DNA of 64,000 nucleotides, from positions 1 through 64,000 of the forward strand of contig SKOZ01000039.1 in assembly GCA_007119795.1 (NCBI GenBank), in the 5' to 3' direction. Source of the DNA: Planctomycetales bacterium. Its GTDB lineage: Bacteria; Planctomycetota; Planctomycetia; Pirellulales; Thermoguttaceae. The notes below the pieces were generated by a model, which did no database searches, had not been told where the DNA came from, and saw only the letters and a program-made list of their open reading frames with translations. The position numbers and the translations under genes are program-made. Shown piece by piece: positions 16,278-26,600 of the stretch; position 1 is the stretch's first letter, and each line of letters opens with the position of its first letter.

Positions 16278-18389
16278 ATGGCTCGACCGCGTCTGAGCAC
16301 CCCCCACCAACCCCTCCCCCTGCGATGGCTCCTGCGACTCTACGAGGCATGTGCCTCGCTGCAGTTGGCGGTGATCGTGATCTTCGGCAGCGCGGCGGTG
16401 ATGGCCTGGGCCACCCTGGTGGAGAGCCGTTTCGGCACGGAGGCGGTGCGGTTCGGCATCTATCGCACCTGGTGGTTCTACCTGATTTTTGCCCTGCTGG
16501 GCCTAAATGTCCTGTGCGCGATGCTGATCCGCTTCCCGTGGAAGCGCCACCAGACGGGCTTTGTGATCACGCACTTGGGGATCATCGTGCTCTTGATCGG
16601 CTGCCTGCAGAGCGCCTGGTACGGCATCGATGCGCAGATTCCCATCTTCGAGGACCGCGCCAACTGGCGGGCCTACGAGGACACGCAACACTTCCGCATC
16701 GAGGTGCAGCCCGTCTCGCCCGGATTGGCAGCCGAAGAGGAGGGCGTGGCGGCGCGGCGGACCGCCGGCGGCGGAAACCGGGAAGAGGCCGTGACCATCC
16801 CCTTCGCCGGCGGCCCCTTCAACTGGGAGGAGTACGACGGGCTGAATCTCTGGCCCCGCAGGGAGGGGCTCCATTTTTTGCCGTGGGGTCTGGTCGGGGT
16901 GGATGGCGGCGTTCTCTACGACCGGGACGGAATCCGCCTGGAGGTCCTGGACTACTACAGCGACTCGGAGGAAATCCCGGTCCCTCAAGTGACGTTTCGG
17001 ATGTTGGGCGCCCCGCGCGACTTCCCGTCTCCGCACGGGCAGGCGGCCGATCGGGAGCCGGTGACGCTGAGCATCCGGCGTCCCGAGATGGCGCAGGGGC
17101 ACCTGGGGATCGGTTCGCGTCGCCGGCTGGCCAACGGCGTCAACGTCACCTTCGCCATGGCAGCGAGCGAGGCGGAGACGGCGGCCTTTCTCGATTCCGC
17201 TCCCGAGGAACCCCTGGGAGAGCTGGGGCAAGTGGTGCTCCACTATCGCGGTGAACGTTTCGCGGTACCGATGGCCCAGTTGCAGGGGGAGCCGCGCGTC
17301 CCTCTGGGCGAGACGGGTCTCGAGGTCGAGCTGGTCGAGTTCGATCCGCGGTTCTTGAACCTGCACCTCCGCACCCACGGCGGCGAGCAGTCGCCGGGGC
17401 GTCTGCTCCTTTTTGCCGACAGCCCCGAGTTCAACCAGCAGGACCGGGCCAACGGCGTCTTCGGCACCTTCTGGTTCGATGCCACCCAGGACGACGACGC
17501 GCGCGCGGTGTCCCTCGTCAGCCCCGACGTGCTCATGCAGGCTCGCCAGCCGCGGATCGACATCATCCAGGGAGCGGACCTCTCCCTGTACCGCCGCACG
17601 TGGCAGGCGCCGGAGCTCACCGAGGCAGGCCCACTTCCCCACGACGGCCGCGCGGTCGAGTTTCTGGCGGAATCTCCGCTGCGGTTCATGGTCGCGGTCG
17701 AGCATTTCCTCCCCAGCGCGGAGCCGGGGACGGCGGTGCGGCCGCGCCCCTTCCGCAAGCAGACGCAACAGCCCAAGCGTCCCCAGGCCCGCGTGCGGCT
17801 CACCGTCGATGAGCAAAGCAGCGAGTTCTGGCTGGAGTCGATGGGAGCCGATCCCTTGGAGCTGCCGCCGCGGCGGTCCCAGTTGCGCACCGTCCGCTCC
17901 GCCCATCGCGAAGCGCGGATCAGCCTCCGCCGCGACTACGTGGACGTCGGCTTCCAGGTCCACCTGCACCGCTTCGAGCGGAAGCTCGATCCGGGAACGT
18001 CGCAGGCGGCCTACTACGCAAGCGTGGTCGATTTCCGCGACCGCGACGATCCGGAGGAAGTGCTCGCCGAAAACGTCCTCATCACGCTCAACGCCCCGGT
18101 CGACTACACCGACCCGAGGAGGGGGCGCTCGTACCGGCTGTTTCAGGAGAGCTTCGCCGGGCCGTGGGCGGCGGGGGACGACATCTTCGAGATGATCGTC
18201 GACGGGAACAATCCGCGGACCCAACTCTTCCTCTCTTGGCTCACCGTCAACTACGACCCGGGGAGGGGGTTTAAGTACCTCGGTTCGCTGTTGATTGTCG
18301 TGGGTATGTTCACGATGTTCTATATGAAGTCGTTCTTCCTCCGGAGTCCAGCCAGGGAGGCGGTTCCGGGTGGTCCTGAGTCGCGATAG
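16278..18389 (+). CDS. resB: Cytochrome c biogenesis protein ResB (Ccs1)
   Basis: Inner-membrane protein of 703 residues. Three N-terminal helices (about 29-50, 65-87 and 93-114) contain LQLAVIVIFGSAAVMAW, WWFYLIFALLGLNVLC and TGFVITHLGIIVLLIG, the last with a His expected near haem in ResB. A large periplasmic domain follows, then a fourth helix near 670-690 (SLLIVVGMFTMFYMKSFF). ResB works with CcsA in system II cytochrome c maturation, moving haem outward and attaching it to CxxCH apocytochromes. The ccsA gene starts 10 bases downstream, so the two form one operon. The protein is longer than many ResB proteins because of its periplasmic insert. Confidence 0.87.
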   Translation: MARPRLSTPHQPLPLRWLLRLYEACASLQLAVIVIFGSAAVMAWATLVESRFGTEAVRFGIYRTWWFYLIFALLGLNVLCAMLIRFPWKRHQTGFVITHLGIIVLLIGCLQSAWYGIDAQIPIFEDRANWRAYEDTQHFRIEVQPVSPGLAAEEEGVAARRTAGGGNREEAVTIPFAGGPFNWEEYDGLNLWPRREGLHFLPWGLVGVDGGVLYDRDGIRLEVLDYYSDSEEIPVPQVTFRMLGAPRDFPSPHGQAADREPVTLSIRRPEMAQGHLGIGSRRRLANGVNVTFAMAASEAETAAFLDSAPEEPLGELGQVVLHYRGERFAVPMAQLQGEPRVPLGETGLEVELVEFDPRFLNLHLRTHGGEQSPGRLLLFADSPEFNQQDRANGVFGTFWFDATQDDDARAVSLVSPDVLMQARQPRIDIIQGADLSLYRRTWQAPELTEAGPLPHDGRAVEFLAESPLRFMVAVEHFLPSAEPGTAVRPRPFRKQTQQPKRPQARVRLTVDEQSSEFWLESMGADPLELPPRRSQLRTVRSAHREARISLRRDYVDVGFQVHLHRFERKLDPGTSQAAYYASVVDFRDRDDPEEVLAENVLITLNAPVDYTDPRRGRSYRLFQESFAGPWAAGDDIFEMIVDGNNPRTQLFLSWLTVNYDPGRGFKYLGSLLIVVGMFTMFYMKSFFLRSPAREAVPGGPESR

Positions 18390-18399
18390 AGGTCATCCA

Positions 18400-21348
18400 A
18401 TGCGGTGTCTAAGGCGGTGGTTGGGGGCGGTTCTCGGCCTGTGGCTGCTTGCAGGGGGCGCCACTACGGCTTACGGCTCCGGGTTGGATTTCCTGCCCTG
18501 GCAGGAGCTGCCCAGCTTTTACCGGGGGCGGGTGGCCCCCTTGGACACCTTCGCCCGGGGGACGGTCAACACCGTCTACGGGACCGATCGGCCGCGGCTG
18601 AGGCTCTACGAGCCGCTACCGGGTGAGGGCGAATTGGAGGAGCGGCTCGCTGCAGAGGCGATCTTCGGCGACCGCGGAGAGGTCCAGCGATTCACGGCGG
18701 CCGAGACGGTCTTCAGTTGGCTGGTGGAGACGGATCGCTGGGAGCACGTCCCCTTCCTCCAGGCGAGCCACGACGGGCTCCGCCGCGAGATTCTCGACCT
18801 CCCCCTGCGCGACGCTCAAGGGCGTTTGACGCACGTCTCTCCCTGGCAGCTCGATTCGTACCGCGGCGGCGCGGCGCTCATGGAGCTCGACAATTATCTG
18901 ATGCGGCGTTCCCAAGCGCAGCAGCAGGCGGAGGCGGCGGGGAGGGAGTTCCAGAGCGAGCCGCTCGACAAGCCCGCCCGGGAATTGGCCGAGGCCTACC
19001 GGCTCTTCCGCATGGTGACCTTCGATCCGCGCGAGGGTGCCGGCCGGGGGCGTATCCGCAACGAAGTGATGGAGCTCGTCCACCTGTGGCACGAGAGCGG
19101 GACCTCGCTCGGGCAGATGCGGGAGATGATGCTCGTCGGGGACGACGATCCGTTGGGCGACGCCGAGGCGGCGATGCAGGCGATCGCCGCGGCCGCCATG
19201 GAAGACCGCTTCAGCCTGGACGCCCTGGAGCCCCCCGTGCTGGCGTTCCACGGCGCGGTGCAAGCCTCTGCGGCGCAGCTCTCCCACTACCACGAACAGC
19301 TCTTCCAGAACCCGCCCGAATGGCAGGAGGACCAATTGGCGCGGGTGCGGACGACGATCCGGCGCCTGATGTTGGCGTGCGGCGAGATGGCGCGGCAGGC
19401 GCACCTTGCGCACGAGTCCCTGTACGACGCCGGTTATTCGCTGCGGATCGCCCCGGCGTTGAATCCCTATGCTCTGGAGATGGACCGGCGCGCCGAGGAT
19501 CTCAGCCAGCCCTGGTTGGCGGTGCAGAAGCTCCGCTTCGGCAGCGACGCCGCACTGGCCGAATACCCCGCGCAGCCGCTGCGCCGCGTCCGCGCCGCCT
19601 TCGACACGGCAGCCGCGGCCTACACCGATCGGCAGCGGAGCGACCGCGCGGCCGAATTCGCCGCCGCCCTCACCGACCTTTCAGCCGCCATCCGCGCCTT
19701 CGGCGAGGAGGTGAACCCGCTCCGCCGCGCCCTGCCGCTGGAGAATGCGGACGACGAGATTCTCGCCCTCACCGCCTATCCGCCGGCGGGCTCCACCCGC
19801 CTGGAGGTCCACTACAACACACTGGATCCCTTCTTCTGGTCGTGGATCGCCTTCCTCGTCGCTCTCGTGTTCGTTGCCGCGAGCTTCGGAAGTTTCGCGC
19901 GGCTGACGTTTTGGACGGCGACAGGGGTCGCGGTGATCGCGCAGGCTCTCTTGGTGTACGGATTGACTCTGCGGACGGTCATCACCGGATGGGCGCCGGT
20001 GACCAACATGTTCGAGACGATCGTCTTCGTGGCATTGATCGTAGCGTTTGTGGGATTCTGGTTCTGCCTCCTTCCCCTCTTCTGGCCGGCTTTGCGATAT
20101 GCATGGCGGCTGACGGGATTACAGGGTCCGCCGACGGAGCCGAAGGAGAGCCGTTCGGAAGATGGTTACTTGCCGCCGGGGGTGGAGCTGGCCTTCCGTT
20201 GGAGCTTGGTGGCGCTGCGGGGACTGCTCGCCGCGGTGGTCATTTGGGCGCTGTCATTGCGGCCGTACTACGAGGCTGGCCAACCACTCATCGCCCTGCT
20301 GCCTACCATTCCGGCGGGAACCGGAACGCTTCTCCCCTCGATCGATCTGGCCACCGCGTGGATGGATTCGTTGGCGCAGTGGCTCTCGCGCATCGGCGTA
20401 CTGCTGGGAATGGCCTGGCTGGCGCCGCGCGCGATCTTGTCGCTGGCAGCGTGTGCCGTGGTCGTACCGGTGTCGTGGGCGCAGCGCGATGTGCGGACTG
20501 CACTTGGGGACGTGTTCGATCGCCGAGGGCTCCTGGGACTGGGCGCCGCGGTAGGATGTTTTTCGTTGGGCCTCGCCTACTTCGCACCGATCTTCGACAG
20601 CGCCATCAGCCCACTGATGCCGGTCCTCCGCGACCGCTTCTGGCTCTTCGTCCACGTGGCAATCATAACCGCCAGTTACGGGGCCGCCGCGCTGGCATGG
20701 GGACTCTCTTGCGTAGCAATGGGGTACTACTTGTTCGGCCGCTACCGTAAGGGCCCCAAAGAGAGGGGCGTGGCCGTTGAAGGGGGAGCGCTGGCAACGA
20801 CGCGGGAGACCTCCCGTTCCACGGCGGCAGAGGTGCAGCGGCTTGCCCGCAGCGAGCCGGCGGCCTGTGGTCCGCTGACGGCGCAGAGCTACAAGGCGAT
20901 CCAGGTGGCCGTAGTACTGTTGGCAGCGGGCACGATCTTGGGGGGCCTGTGGGCCGACGTCTCCTGGGGCCGCTTCTGGGGATGGGACCCAAAGGAAGTA
21001 TGGGCCCTCGTCTCCCTAATGGTCTTCCTGGGGATCCTCCACGGCCGCTACATCGGCTGGTTCGGCAACTTCGGCCTCTGTGTGGGGTACGTGTTGGGGG
21101 CCACTTCGATCGTCATGGCGTGGTACGGCGTCAATTACCTCCTCGGCAGCGGCCTGCACGCCTACGGTGGGGGCGCGGGGGGCGGCTGGTACGTCCTCTC
21201 CTTCCTGGTGGCCAATTGGCTCTTCGTGATGGCCGCCGGCGCTCGTTACGCCACCGAGTTGCTCTTCGACGAGCCGCCTCCGGACGCTGAGTCTGCCGCG
21301 GCGAGCGCGGAAAACGAGGGCACCGTCGAGCACGCCCTGGTCGAATAG
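18400..21348 (+). CDS. ccsA: Cytochrome c biogenesis protein CcsA/ResC with N-terminal periplasmic domain
   Basis: Protein of 982 residues. A signal or anchor helix (LGAVLGLWLLAGGATTAYG) precedes a ~450-residue periplasmic domain starting LPSFYRGRVAPLDTFAR. From about 480 come multiple membrane helices, ending with the haem-handling WWD motif WGRFWGWDPKEVW (856-868). That motif identifies the CcsA/ResC haem-export and ligation partner of ResB. The ATG follows AGAGG after the resB stop. CcsA alone is about 300-400 residues; the extended N-terminus resembles CcsBA-type proteins of Bacteroidetes and planctomycetes. Two dihaem proteins encoded at 53771 and 56695 are plausible clients. Confidence 0.88.
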   Translation: MRCLRRWLGAVLGLWLLAGGATTAYGSGLDFLPWQELPSFYRGRVAPLDTFARGTVNTVYGTDRPRLRLYEPLPGEGELEERLAAEAIFGDRGEVQRFTAAETVFSWLVETDRWEHVPFLQASHDGLRREILDLPLRDAQGRLTHVSPWQLDSYRGGAALMELDNYLMRRSQAQQQAEAAGREFQSEPLDKPARELAEAYRLFRMVTFDPREGAGRGRIRNEVMELVHLWHESGTSLGQMREMMLVGDDDPLGDAEAAMQAIAAAAMEDRFSLDALEPPVLAFHGAVQASAAQLSHYHEQLFQNPPEWQEDQLARVRTTIRRLMLACGEMARQAHLAHESLYDAGYSLRIAPALNPYALEMDRRAEDLSQPWLAVQKLRFGSDAALAEYPAQPLRRVRAAFDTAAAAYTDRQRSDRAAEFAAALTDLSAAIRAFGEEVNPLRRALPLENADDEILALTAYPPAGSTRLEVHYNTLDPFFWSWIAFLVALVFVAASFGSFARLTFWTATGVAVIAQALLVYGLTLRTVITGWAPVTNMFETIVFVALIVAFVGFWFCLLPLFWPALRYAWRLTGLQGPPTEPKESRSEDGYLPPGVELAFRWSLVALRGLLAAVVIWALSLRPYYEAGQPLIALLPTIPAGTGTLLPSIDLATAWMDSLAQWLSRIGVLLGMAWLAPRAILSLAACAVVVPVSWAQRDVRTALGDVFDRRGLLGLGAAVGCFSLGLAYFAPIFDSAISPLMPVLRDRFWLFVHVAIITASYGAAALAWGLSCVAMGYYLFGRYRKGPKERGVAVEGGALATTRETSRSTAAEVQRLARSEPAACGPLTAQSYKAIQVAVVLLAAGTILGGLWADVSWGRFWGWDPKEVWALVSLMVFLGILHGRYIGWFGNFGLCVGYVLGATSIVMAWYGVNYLLGSGLHAYGGGAGGGWYVLSFLVANWLFVMAAGARYATELLFDEPPPDAESAAASAENEGTVEHALVE

Positions 21349-21532
21349 TGCCGGCGGTCGGCGGAGCCCTTCGCGGCGCTGGGGCGCGGTGCTCCAGGTT
21401 CATCGAAGGCGCGCGGTTCCGCGAATTGACCTTGAGCGGCGGGGCGGTTTCCGGTACAAGCCGGGGCCCTCGTTGTCGACCCGTCTCGCGGTAACCTGCT
21501 CTCCCTGGCGAGAGGAGGGTTGGGAGTTCGCC

Positions 21533-22843
21533 ATGCGCCAATCAGCCTTCATTCTCGCGGCGCTGCTTCCCCTGGCGGCGGAGGCCGTGGGGGCGGAGAA
21601 CGGTTTCCCTTATGTGGCCTACGTCACCGGCGACGACGTCTACGTCCGCAGCGGGCCCGGCGGAAGCTACTATCCGACCGACAAGCTCCGCCGGGGCGAA
21701 ATGGTCGAGGTATGGCGGCACGACCCGGGCGGCTGGTACGCGATTCGCCCCCCGCAGGGGAGCTTCACCTGGGTCTCGGCCCGCTACGTGACGCCGCTGG
21801 GCGACGGACTGGGGGAAGTCGGCGGCGACCGGGTGGCCGCCCGCGTCGGCAGCCGCTTCAGCGAGATGCGCGACGTCGTCCAGGTCCGCCTGCATCGCGG
21901 CGAACTCGTCGAGATCCTGGAGTCGCCCTCCGACGACTCCGGCGGCCAGGGGTGGTACAAGATTACCCCGCCCTCCGGCGAATTCCGCTGGGTCTTCGGC
22001 CGCTACCTCGACCCCGACTATCCCGCCGACGGCCTCGCCTACGCCCCTGCCGCGGCCAGCCCCCTGCTCCGTCCCGACCGAGCCGCCACCGCCCTCCCGA
22101 CTGACGACGGCCATTCCCCCGGCTCCGGACTGGGGGGCCTGGGCGCCGCGCGGCCTGTCGCCGCCGGGATCAGCGACCGATACGGCTCCCGGGCAGGCCC
22201 CGCAACAGAAGCGCAGGTCGAAGAACCCAGCCTCTCCCCCCCCGCGCTGCCGCGCCAGTTGACGGCCCACCAGTTCGAACAGCAGCTTGCCGACATCGAT
22301 CTGGAGCTTTCGATCATGGTCGCCGAGGAGCCCACCGTCTGGCAGTTCGATTCGCTGGATGCCCGCGCCCGCACGCTCTTCGCACAGGCCGATACCGCCC
22401 TGGAACGCGGCCGGGCCCGCGTGCTGCTCAACAAGATCGCCCGTTTCGAGGACATCCGCCAACGGTATCACGTCGTCCATGCCGGTTGGAACGACAACGG
22501 ACAACGGAACGCCCAACTCGCTCAACTCAGCCAACGGCGGGCCTCAGCCGCAGGACGTAGCGGATCATCACCGGCCGCGGCCAGCGCCGAGAGCGAGCGA
22601 TTCGACGGCATGGGGCGGCTCACCGAGGTCGTCTCGCCGAAGATGGGCTCGCCGCGCTACGCGCTGATCGACGAACGCGGCGAAGTCCTCTCCTACGTCA
22701 CCCCCGCCCCCGGCCTCAACCTGCGCCACTACCTCGGTCGCCGTGTGGGCGTCAGCGGCACCCGCGGCTACATCCCCGAGCACCGCGCCCAGCACGTCAT
22801 GACCCGCCAGGTAACGCCCCTCGACGGTCCCCTCCTCCGCTAG
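21533..22843 (+). CDS. Secreted protein with two bacterial SH3 domains
   Basis: Protein of 436 residues with a signal peptide (SAFILAALLPLAAEAVGA). The first SH3b domain (about 25-80) reads DDVYVRSGPGGSYYPTDKL, GEMVEVW and TWVSARYV. A second, more divergent one (about 95-165) has VQVRLHRGELVEIL and FRWVFGRYL. A Pro/Ala-rich linker, a helical segment (QFEQQLADIDLELS) and a conserved-looking C-terminal domain (RYALIDERGEVLSYVT, GRRVGVSGTRGYIPEH) follow. SH3b domains usually bind peptidoglycan or peptides in the periplasm. GAGAGGAGGG lies upstream of the ATG. The frame is open to 21389, but the signal peptide fixes the start. It converges on the YPGS-repeat gene. Confidence 0.78.
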   Translation: MRQSAFILAALLPLAAEAVGAENGFPYVAYVTGDDVYVRSGPGGSYYPTDKLRRGEMVEVWRHDPGGWYAIRPPQGSFTWVSARYVTPLGDGLGEVGGDRVAARVGSRFSEMRDVVQVRLHRGELVEILESPSDDSGGQGWYKITPPSGEFRWVFGRYLDPDYPADGLAYAPAAASPLLRPDRAATALPTDDGHSPGSGLGGLGAARPVAAGISDRYGSRAGPATEAQVEEPSLSPPALPRQLTAHQFEQQLADIDLELSIMVAEEPTVWQFDSLDARARTLFAQADTALERGRARVLLNKIARFEDIRQRYHVVHAGWNDNGQRNAQLAQLSQRRASAAGRSGSSPAAASAESERFDGMGRLTEVVSPKMGSPRYALIDERGEVLSYVTPAPGLNLRHYLGRRVGVSGTRGYIPEHRAQHVMTRQVTPLDGPLLR

Positions 22844-22867
22844 CGGGGGCGCGGCCCCAACCCCCGC
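22843..22867. terminator. Possible shared terminator between convergent genes
   Basis: GCGGGGG (22843-22849) can pair with CCCCCGC (22861-22867) in the 139-base gap between the SH3 and YPGS-repeat genes. The loop is 11 bases and no T-run follows, so any stop would be weak or factor-assisted. Confidence 0.3.
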
Positions 22868-22982
22868 CCCTGCGCGCGGAGAATCAACCGCATCCCGGCA
22901 GCGGCTCGTGCGCTGCGTTCGCGACGGGCGGAGCCAGTGGATTCGAGGCAGGGCGACCCACCGCAAACCGCCACCCGGGCAC

Positions 22983-25835
22983 TTACGTCTCGGCCCCGGG
23001 AGGGTTTGCTTCGATGATCAGGACTTCGACCACCAGGGGGACGGCCTCTTCCGGGGCGCGCGGCTGCCGCTGCCCCCCCCGGCCCGAGCCCGGTCGGGCC
23101 GGTTGGCCGTAACCGCCCGCCTGACCCGCGCCGGGATAACCTCCCGTTCCAGGATAGCCGCCCGCTCCAGGATAACCGCCGGCTCCGGGGTAGCCGCTAT
23201 CAGGATACCCGGAACTGCCGGGATAGCCTGAGCCACCCGATCCGGGGCGGGCTTGACCCGGAGCCCCCATGGCGCTGGTCGGCGTCACCAAGACGTCGAT
23301 GGAGGGGCGCCGCCCCTCCTCCGAGCCGGTGCGGGTGCCCTCCAGCCACAAGCCGCCCCGTTCGCCGGGCCGTTGCGACGTCGCCCGGAGCTGCCGGTTA
23401 TAATGGGCCAGGACCGCACTCGGCCTGCCGGTCCCCTCGATGCGGAGGTAATGCACCGTCATGGGATCAACCGCCGGAGCCTGGGGGATCGCCTCCAGCA
23501 TCGCCGGCCATTCCAGGCGGTGGGCCGCAGTGACCGCACCGTCGGTGTGCGGCACGATCCCCCAGATGCTCCGTTCGCCCGATGTATCGGGCGACGTTCC
23601 GGCTGCCTGCGCCGCGGCGTACATGGCCTCGCACGTCGTGCGCACCAGCCGTTCGGTCGCTTGCATCCACTCCCTACCCACTTGGTCGCGCTGGGCGATG
23701 AACTGCTGGGCCTCCTCGGTTCGCGCACGCATCAGGGCCTCTTCGCGGGGTGTCGTCGCGGGGGCCCGCGGCCTCCACGCGATGCGTTCCGACTCCGGCT
23801 GACGTCGGGGAAGACTCTTGAAAGCCATCACCAACACGGGGTCCATCACGTACTCGCCGGATACGGCCGACGTGAGACCTTGCGGTCCCTCCTCCCAATG
23901 CCGCGCCAGGGTGCCGTGAATGGCAGTCCGCACCGTATCGGAGGGAATGGTCGCCGCCAGTCTCAGCGACGGGCCTGCCGCCTGGATGCTCCCCGCACGC
24001 TGCACCCGCTCGGCGACCGAGTCGCTGAACTGCGGGTTCCACAGGTAGCTGGCGACCCGGGAGGGCCACTGCGGATCGGCAGCGATCAGTTCCGGGACGG
24101 TGGGAATCGCCGCAGCCGGCGACCGCTGCTGCGCCTGCCGCGAACCGGGGTAGCTACCACCTGCTCCCGGATAGCTGCTCCCCGGATAGCTGCTTCCCGG
24201 ATAGCCGCTCCCCGGCTGGCTGCTCCCGGGGTATTCGCTCCCGGGATAACTACTGCCCGGATATTCGCTCCCCGGATAGCCGCTCCCGGGGTCACTACTG
24301 CCTGGATAGCCGCTCCCGGGGTATTCGCTCCCGGGGTAACTACTGCCCGGATAGCCGCCCGATCCGCCTCCGTAACCGGACGGGCCTGCTGGCCGACCGC
24401 TGCCCGGGTAACCCGGTCTGCGGGGGTCGTCCGGCCGGGTTCGCGAACGACCGAGCGCCTCGGGCGGAACGCCCATCAGGGCCGCCAGGGCCATGGAGCC
24501 ATACTCCGCGAAATAGGGCTCCACCGTGCCGCGGAACTGCTCGTCAACGCCGGGTCGCATGAGCAGCGCCAACTGCGCGGCCACGTTGTTCGGGTGCGAC
24601 TCGGCCAGGAGGTCCATCAGCGCCTGGCGGCGATCCGCGGGGAGTTGGTCCTCACTGAGGTAGCGGGCGAACTGCAGCCGCAGCCGCTCCGAGGCCGTCG
24701 GCCGCAGCATCGCCATCGTGGTGCTCGCCAGCTCATCGGCGTCCATTCCCTCGGCATCGGCCGGCCGTACCCTCTCCGGCTCAGTCACCATGCGGAACAG
24801 GGCGGCGTCATTCTCCGGGGCGGGGTTGACCGCCAGGGCCTCGATGGCCGCACGCGAGGCTGTCGCGTCGTCGTCCGTCTCCCGCCGCCCCGCCACCAGC
24901 TCGAGGAGCACCTGCCGGGCCGTTTGCGTGCCGTTCGTTCCCAGAGCAAGTACTACCGCCTCGATCAACCGCGACTCGAAAGTGCCTCGCCCCTGCACGC
25001 CGCCATAGCCGTACGAATCGTAACTCCCCGGATAGGAGCTCCCCGGGTAGCCGCCGCTGCCGCCCGGATAGGAGCTTCCCGGGTATTCGCTGCCGCCCGG
25101 ATAGGAGCTTCCCGGGTAGCCGCTGCCGCCCGGATAGGAGCTTCCCGGGTAGCCGCTTGGCCCGCCGGGACCGGCGGCGGGCTGAGGTTCCTCCTCTTCG
25201 GGCGGTTCGTATTTCAGGAGACCGACGAGGATTTCGGCGGCCTCGTCATCGTTGCGCCGATGCTCCCCAAGGTGGGCCACGGCCTCGATCAGCTTCGGGT
25301 CCTCCTCTCCCCGGGCCTCGAGATAGTCATCCGGCTCCCACCGCGCCAAGTTGTCCGGACGGCTGGAAGTCGTCTGCTGCCCGCCGGGACGGCTGCCGGC
25401 GCTGCCGTATCCCGGCGGATACCCGCTGCTGCCGGCGCCCGGATAGCCCGAGCTTCCCGGATAACCGCTTCCTGGATAACCGCTGCTCCCAGGATAGCTG
25501 CTGCCCGGATAGCCGCCGCTTCGATCGGCCGAAGCCGTCTGCGGCGCCGAATCCGGTGCGGATTCCGGCGCTGAGTCCGCCGCCGGGGACGTGCTGGCCG
25601 GTTCGGTACTCTCCGGTGTCGTGACCGGAGTCGCCGCGGGGGGCGACGGAGGCGGCGAGCTCACCGGGGGCGACGGCGAGGCGGTCCCACCACCGTTTCC
25701 TCCCCCGCAACCGCCGGCAAGCAGGGCAACCACCGCAAGTGCCACGACACAAACCCCGACGAACGGCGGCGCGCCGCGTTCGGCTCGAGGCACCCCGCAC
25801 GAAGCCGTCCAGCGCGTCAACTGTCTGGCGTTCAC
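22983..25835 (-). CDS. Giant lipoprotein with four blocks of YPGS repeats
   Basis: Protein of 950 residues from a GTG start five bases after GGAGGAG. An N-terminal hydrophobic segment ends in lipobox LLAGGC, so it is probably a lipoprotein. A Ser/Pro/Thr/Ala-rich stalk follows. Four separate blocks of the tetra/pentapeptide (G/E)YPGS (SGYPGSSYPGSGYPG type) lie at nucleotides about 25385-25530, 25015-25165, 24140-24370 and 23105-23250. They are separated by three non-repetitive helical domains, two resembling HEAT-type or alpha-helical repeats (LIEAVVLALGTNGTQTARQVL). The C-terminus (AVPLVVEVLIIEANPPGAET) is hydrophobic. The family is not recognised. Tyr/Pro/Gly/Ser repeats resemble those of adhesive or structural matrix proteins. 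The longer frame to 26399 has no ribosome site and no signal features. Confidence 0.75.
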   Translation of the reverse strand: MNARQLTRWTASCGVPRAERGAPPFVGVCVVALAVVALLAGGCGGGNGGGTASPSPPVSSPPPSPPAATPVTTPESTEPASTSPAADSAPESAPDSAPQTASADRSGGYPGSSYPGSSGYPGSGYPGSSGYPGAGSSGYPPGYGSAGSRPGGQQTTSSRPDNLARWEPDDYLEARGEEDPKLIEAVAHLGEHRRNDDEAAEILVGLLKYEPPEEEEPQPAAGPGGPSGYPGSSYPGGSGYPGSSYPGGSEYPGSSYPGGSGGYPGSSYPGSYDSYGYGGVQGRGTFESRLIEAVVLALGTNGTQTARQVLLELVAGRRETDDDATASRAAIEALAVNPAPENDAALFRMVTEPERVRPADAEGMDADELASTTMAMLRPTASERLRLQFARYLSEDQLPADRRQALMDLLAESHPNNVAAQLALLMRPGVDEQFRGTVEPYFAEYGSMALAALMGVPPEALGRSRTRPDDPRRPGYPGSGRPAGPSGYGGGSGGYPGSSYPGSEYPGSGYPGSSDPGSGYPGSEYPGSSYPGSEYPGSSQPGSGYPGSSYPGSSYPGAGGSYPGSRQAQQRSPAAAIPTVPELIAADPQWPSRVASYLWNPQFSDSVAERVQRAGSIQAAGPSLRLAATIPSDTVRTAIHGTLARHWEEGPQGLTSAVSGEYVMDPVLVMAFKSLPRRQPESERIAWRPRAPATTPREEALMRARTEEAQQFIAQRDQVGREWMQATERLVRTTCEAMYAAAQAAGTSPDTSGERSIWGIVPHTDGAVTAAHRLEWPAMLEAIPQAPAVDPMTVHYLRIEGTGRPSAVLAHYNRQLRATSQRPGERGGLWLEGTRTGSEEGRRPSIDVLVTPTSAMGAPGQARPGSGGSGYPGSSGYPDSGYPGAGGYPGAGGYPGTGGYPGAGQAGGYGQPARPGSGRGGQRQPRAPEEAVPLVVEVLIIEANPPGAET

Positions 25836-26600
25836 GGCATCTCCTCCTCTGCGGTTCGCAGTTCGCCCCATAGACCACCAGCTTCTGTCACGCAATCTCC
25901 GCCCGCACGCCCTCCAGCCCGCGCCGGAATCCGGTCTGCGGCGGTGTCCTGCAAGGTGGCTCGCGGTCTTGCCTCTGGAAAACCCGCACGGCGCGGGGCC
26001 GCGGACCCTACCGCCGACTCCGCCAAGGCTGGAGAACGAACTCGAGGGCGCCCCGATCCCTTTCCATCCTGAGTATCTCACATTCGGTTCCGGAAAACCA
26101 GTCGCAGACACGTTTTCGGCCCCTTCGCAGCCGTTCGTTCTTCGGGCAGGTCGCCCCTCCTCCCTGCGGCACTGACCCGCAAAGAGGGGGGGTGTCGACG
26201 TCAATGCATGGCGCCGCGGTGCGGCGCATTGCCCCAAGAGCTCGCTTGCCCGCCGTCGAAGACCCACGAAGGATGGATTGCCCGTTGACGCGGGACTTGA
26301 GTTGCCTCGAGCAGGAACGTCCGAGGCGACGGAAAACGGCGGACTACTGCCCGAGGGCATGGATCTGCTTCCGCCGTGGTCCGCAGCGGACGGCTCCACT
26401 TTCGGCGAACCATCAGCCGTCTCGTACGTATACGCGATTAGGAACCCCGCCCCCGACGATCCATTGTGGGGGTGCGGCCGTTTCTGGGTCGAGTTGACGT
26501 TTCGCGCCGCACGAGGCGGGTGCTCGGTTTCGCCGAAAGTTCCAGGGAATCAGCGGATGGTTTTCGGTACTTTGGTTCACTCCATCGAGGAGGAAAAGTG
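25836..26600. other. Gene-free divergent region
   Basis: This 765-base stretch separates the YPGS lipoprotein gene (minus) from the redoxin gene (plus) and should hold promoters for both. Open frames in it have no recognisable family or ribosome sites. TTGACG near 26493 lacks a matching -10. No repeat or RNA gene was seen. Confidence 0.5.

Noticed and set aside
23100..25530. CRISPR-like or satellite DNA in the YPGS region
   Set aside because: Repeats are in frame and encode YPGS within one continuous coding sequence with a lipobox.
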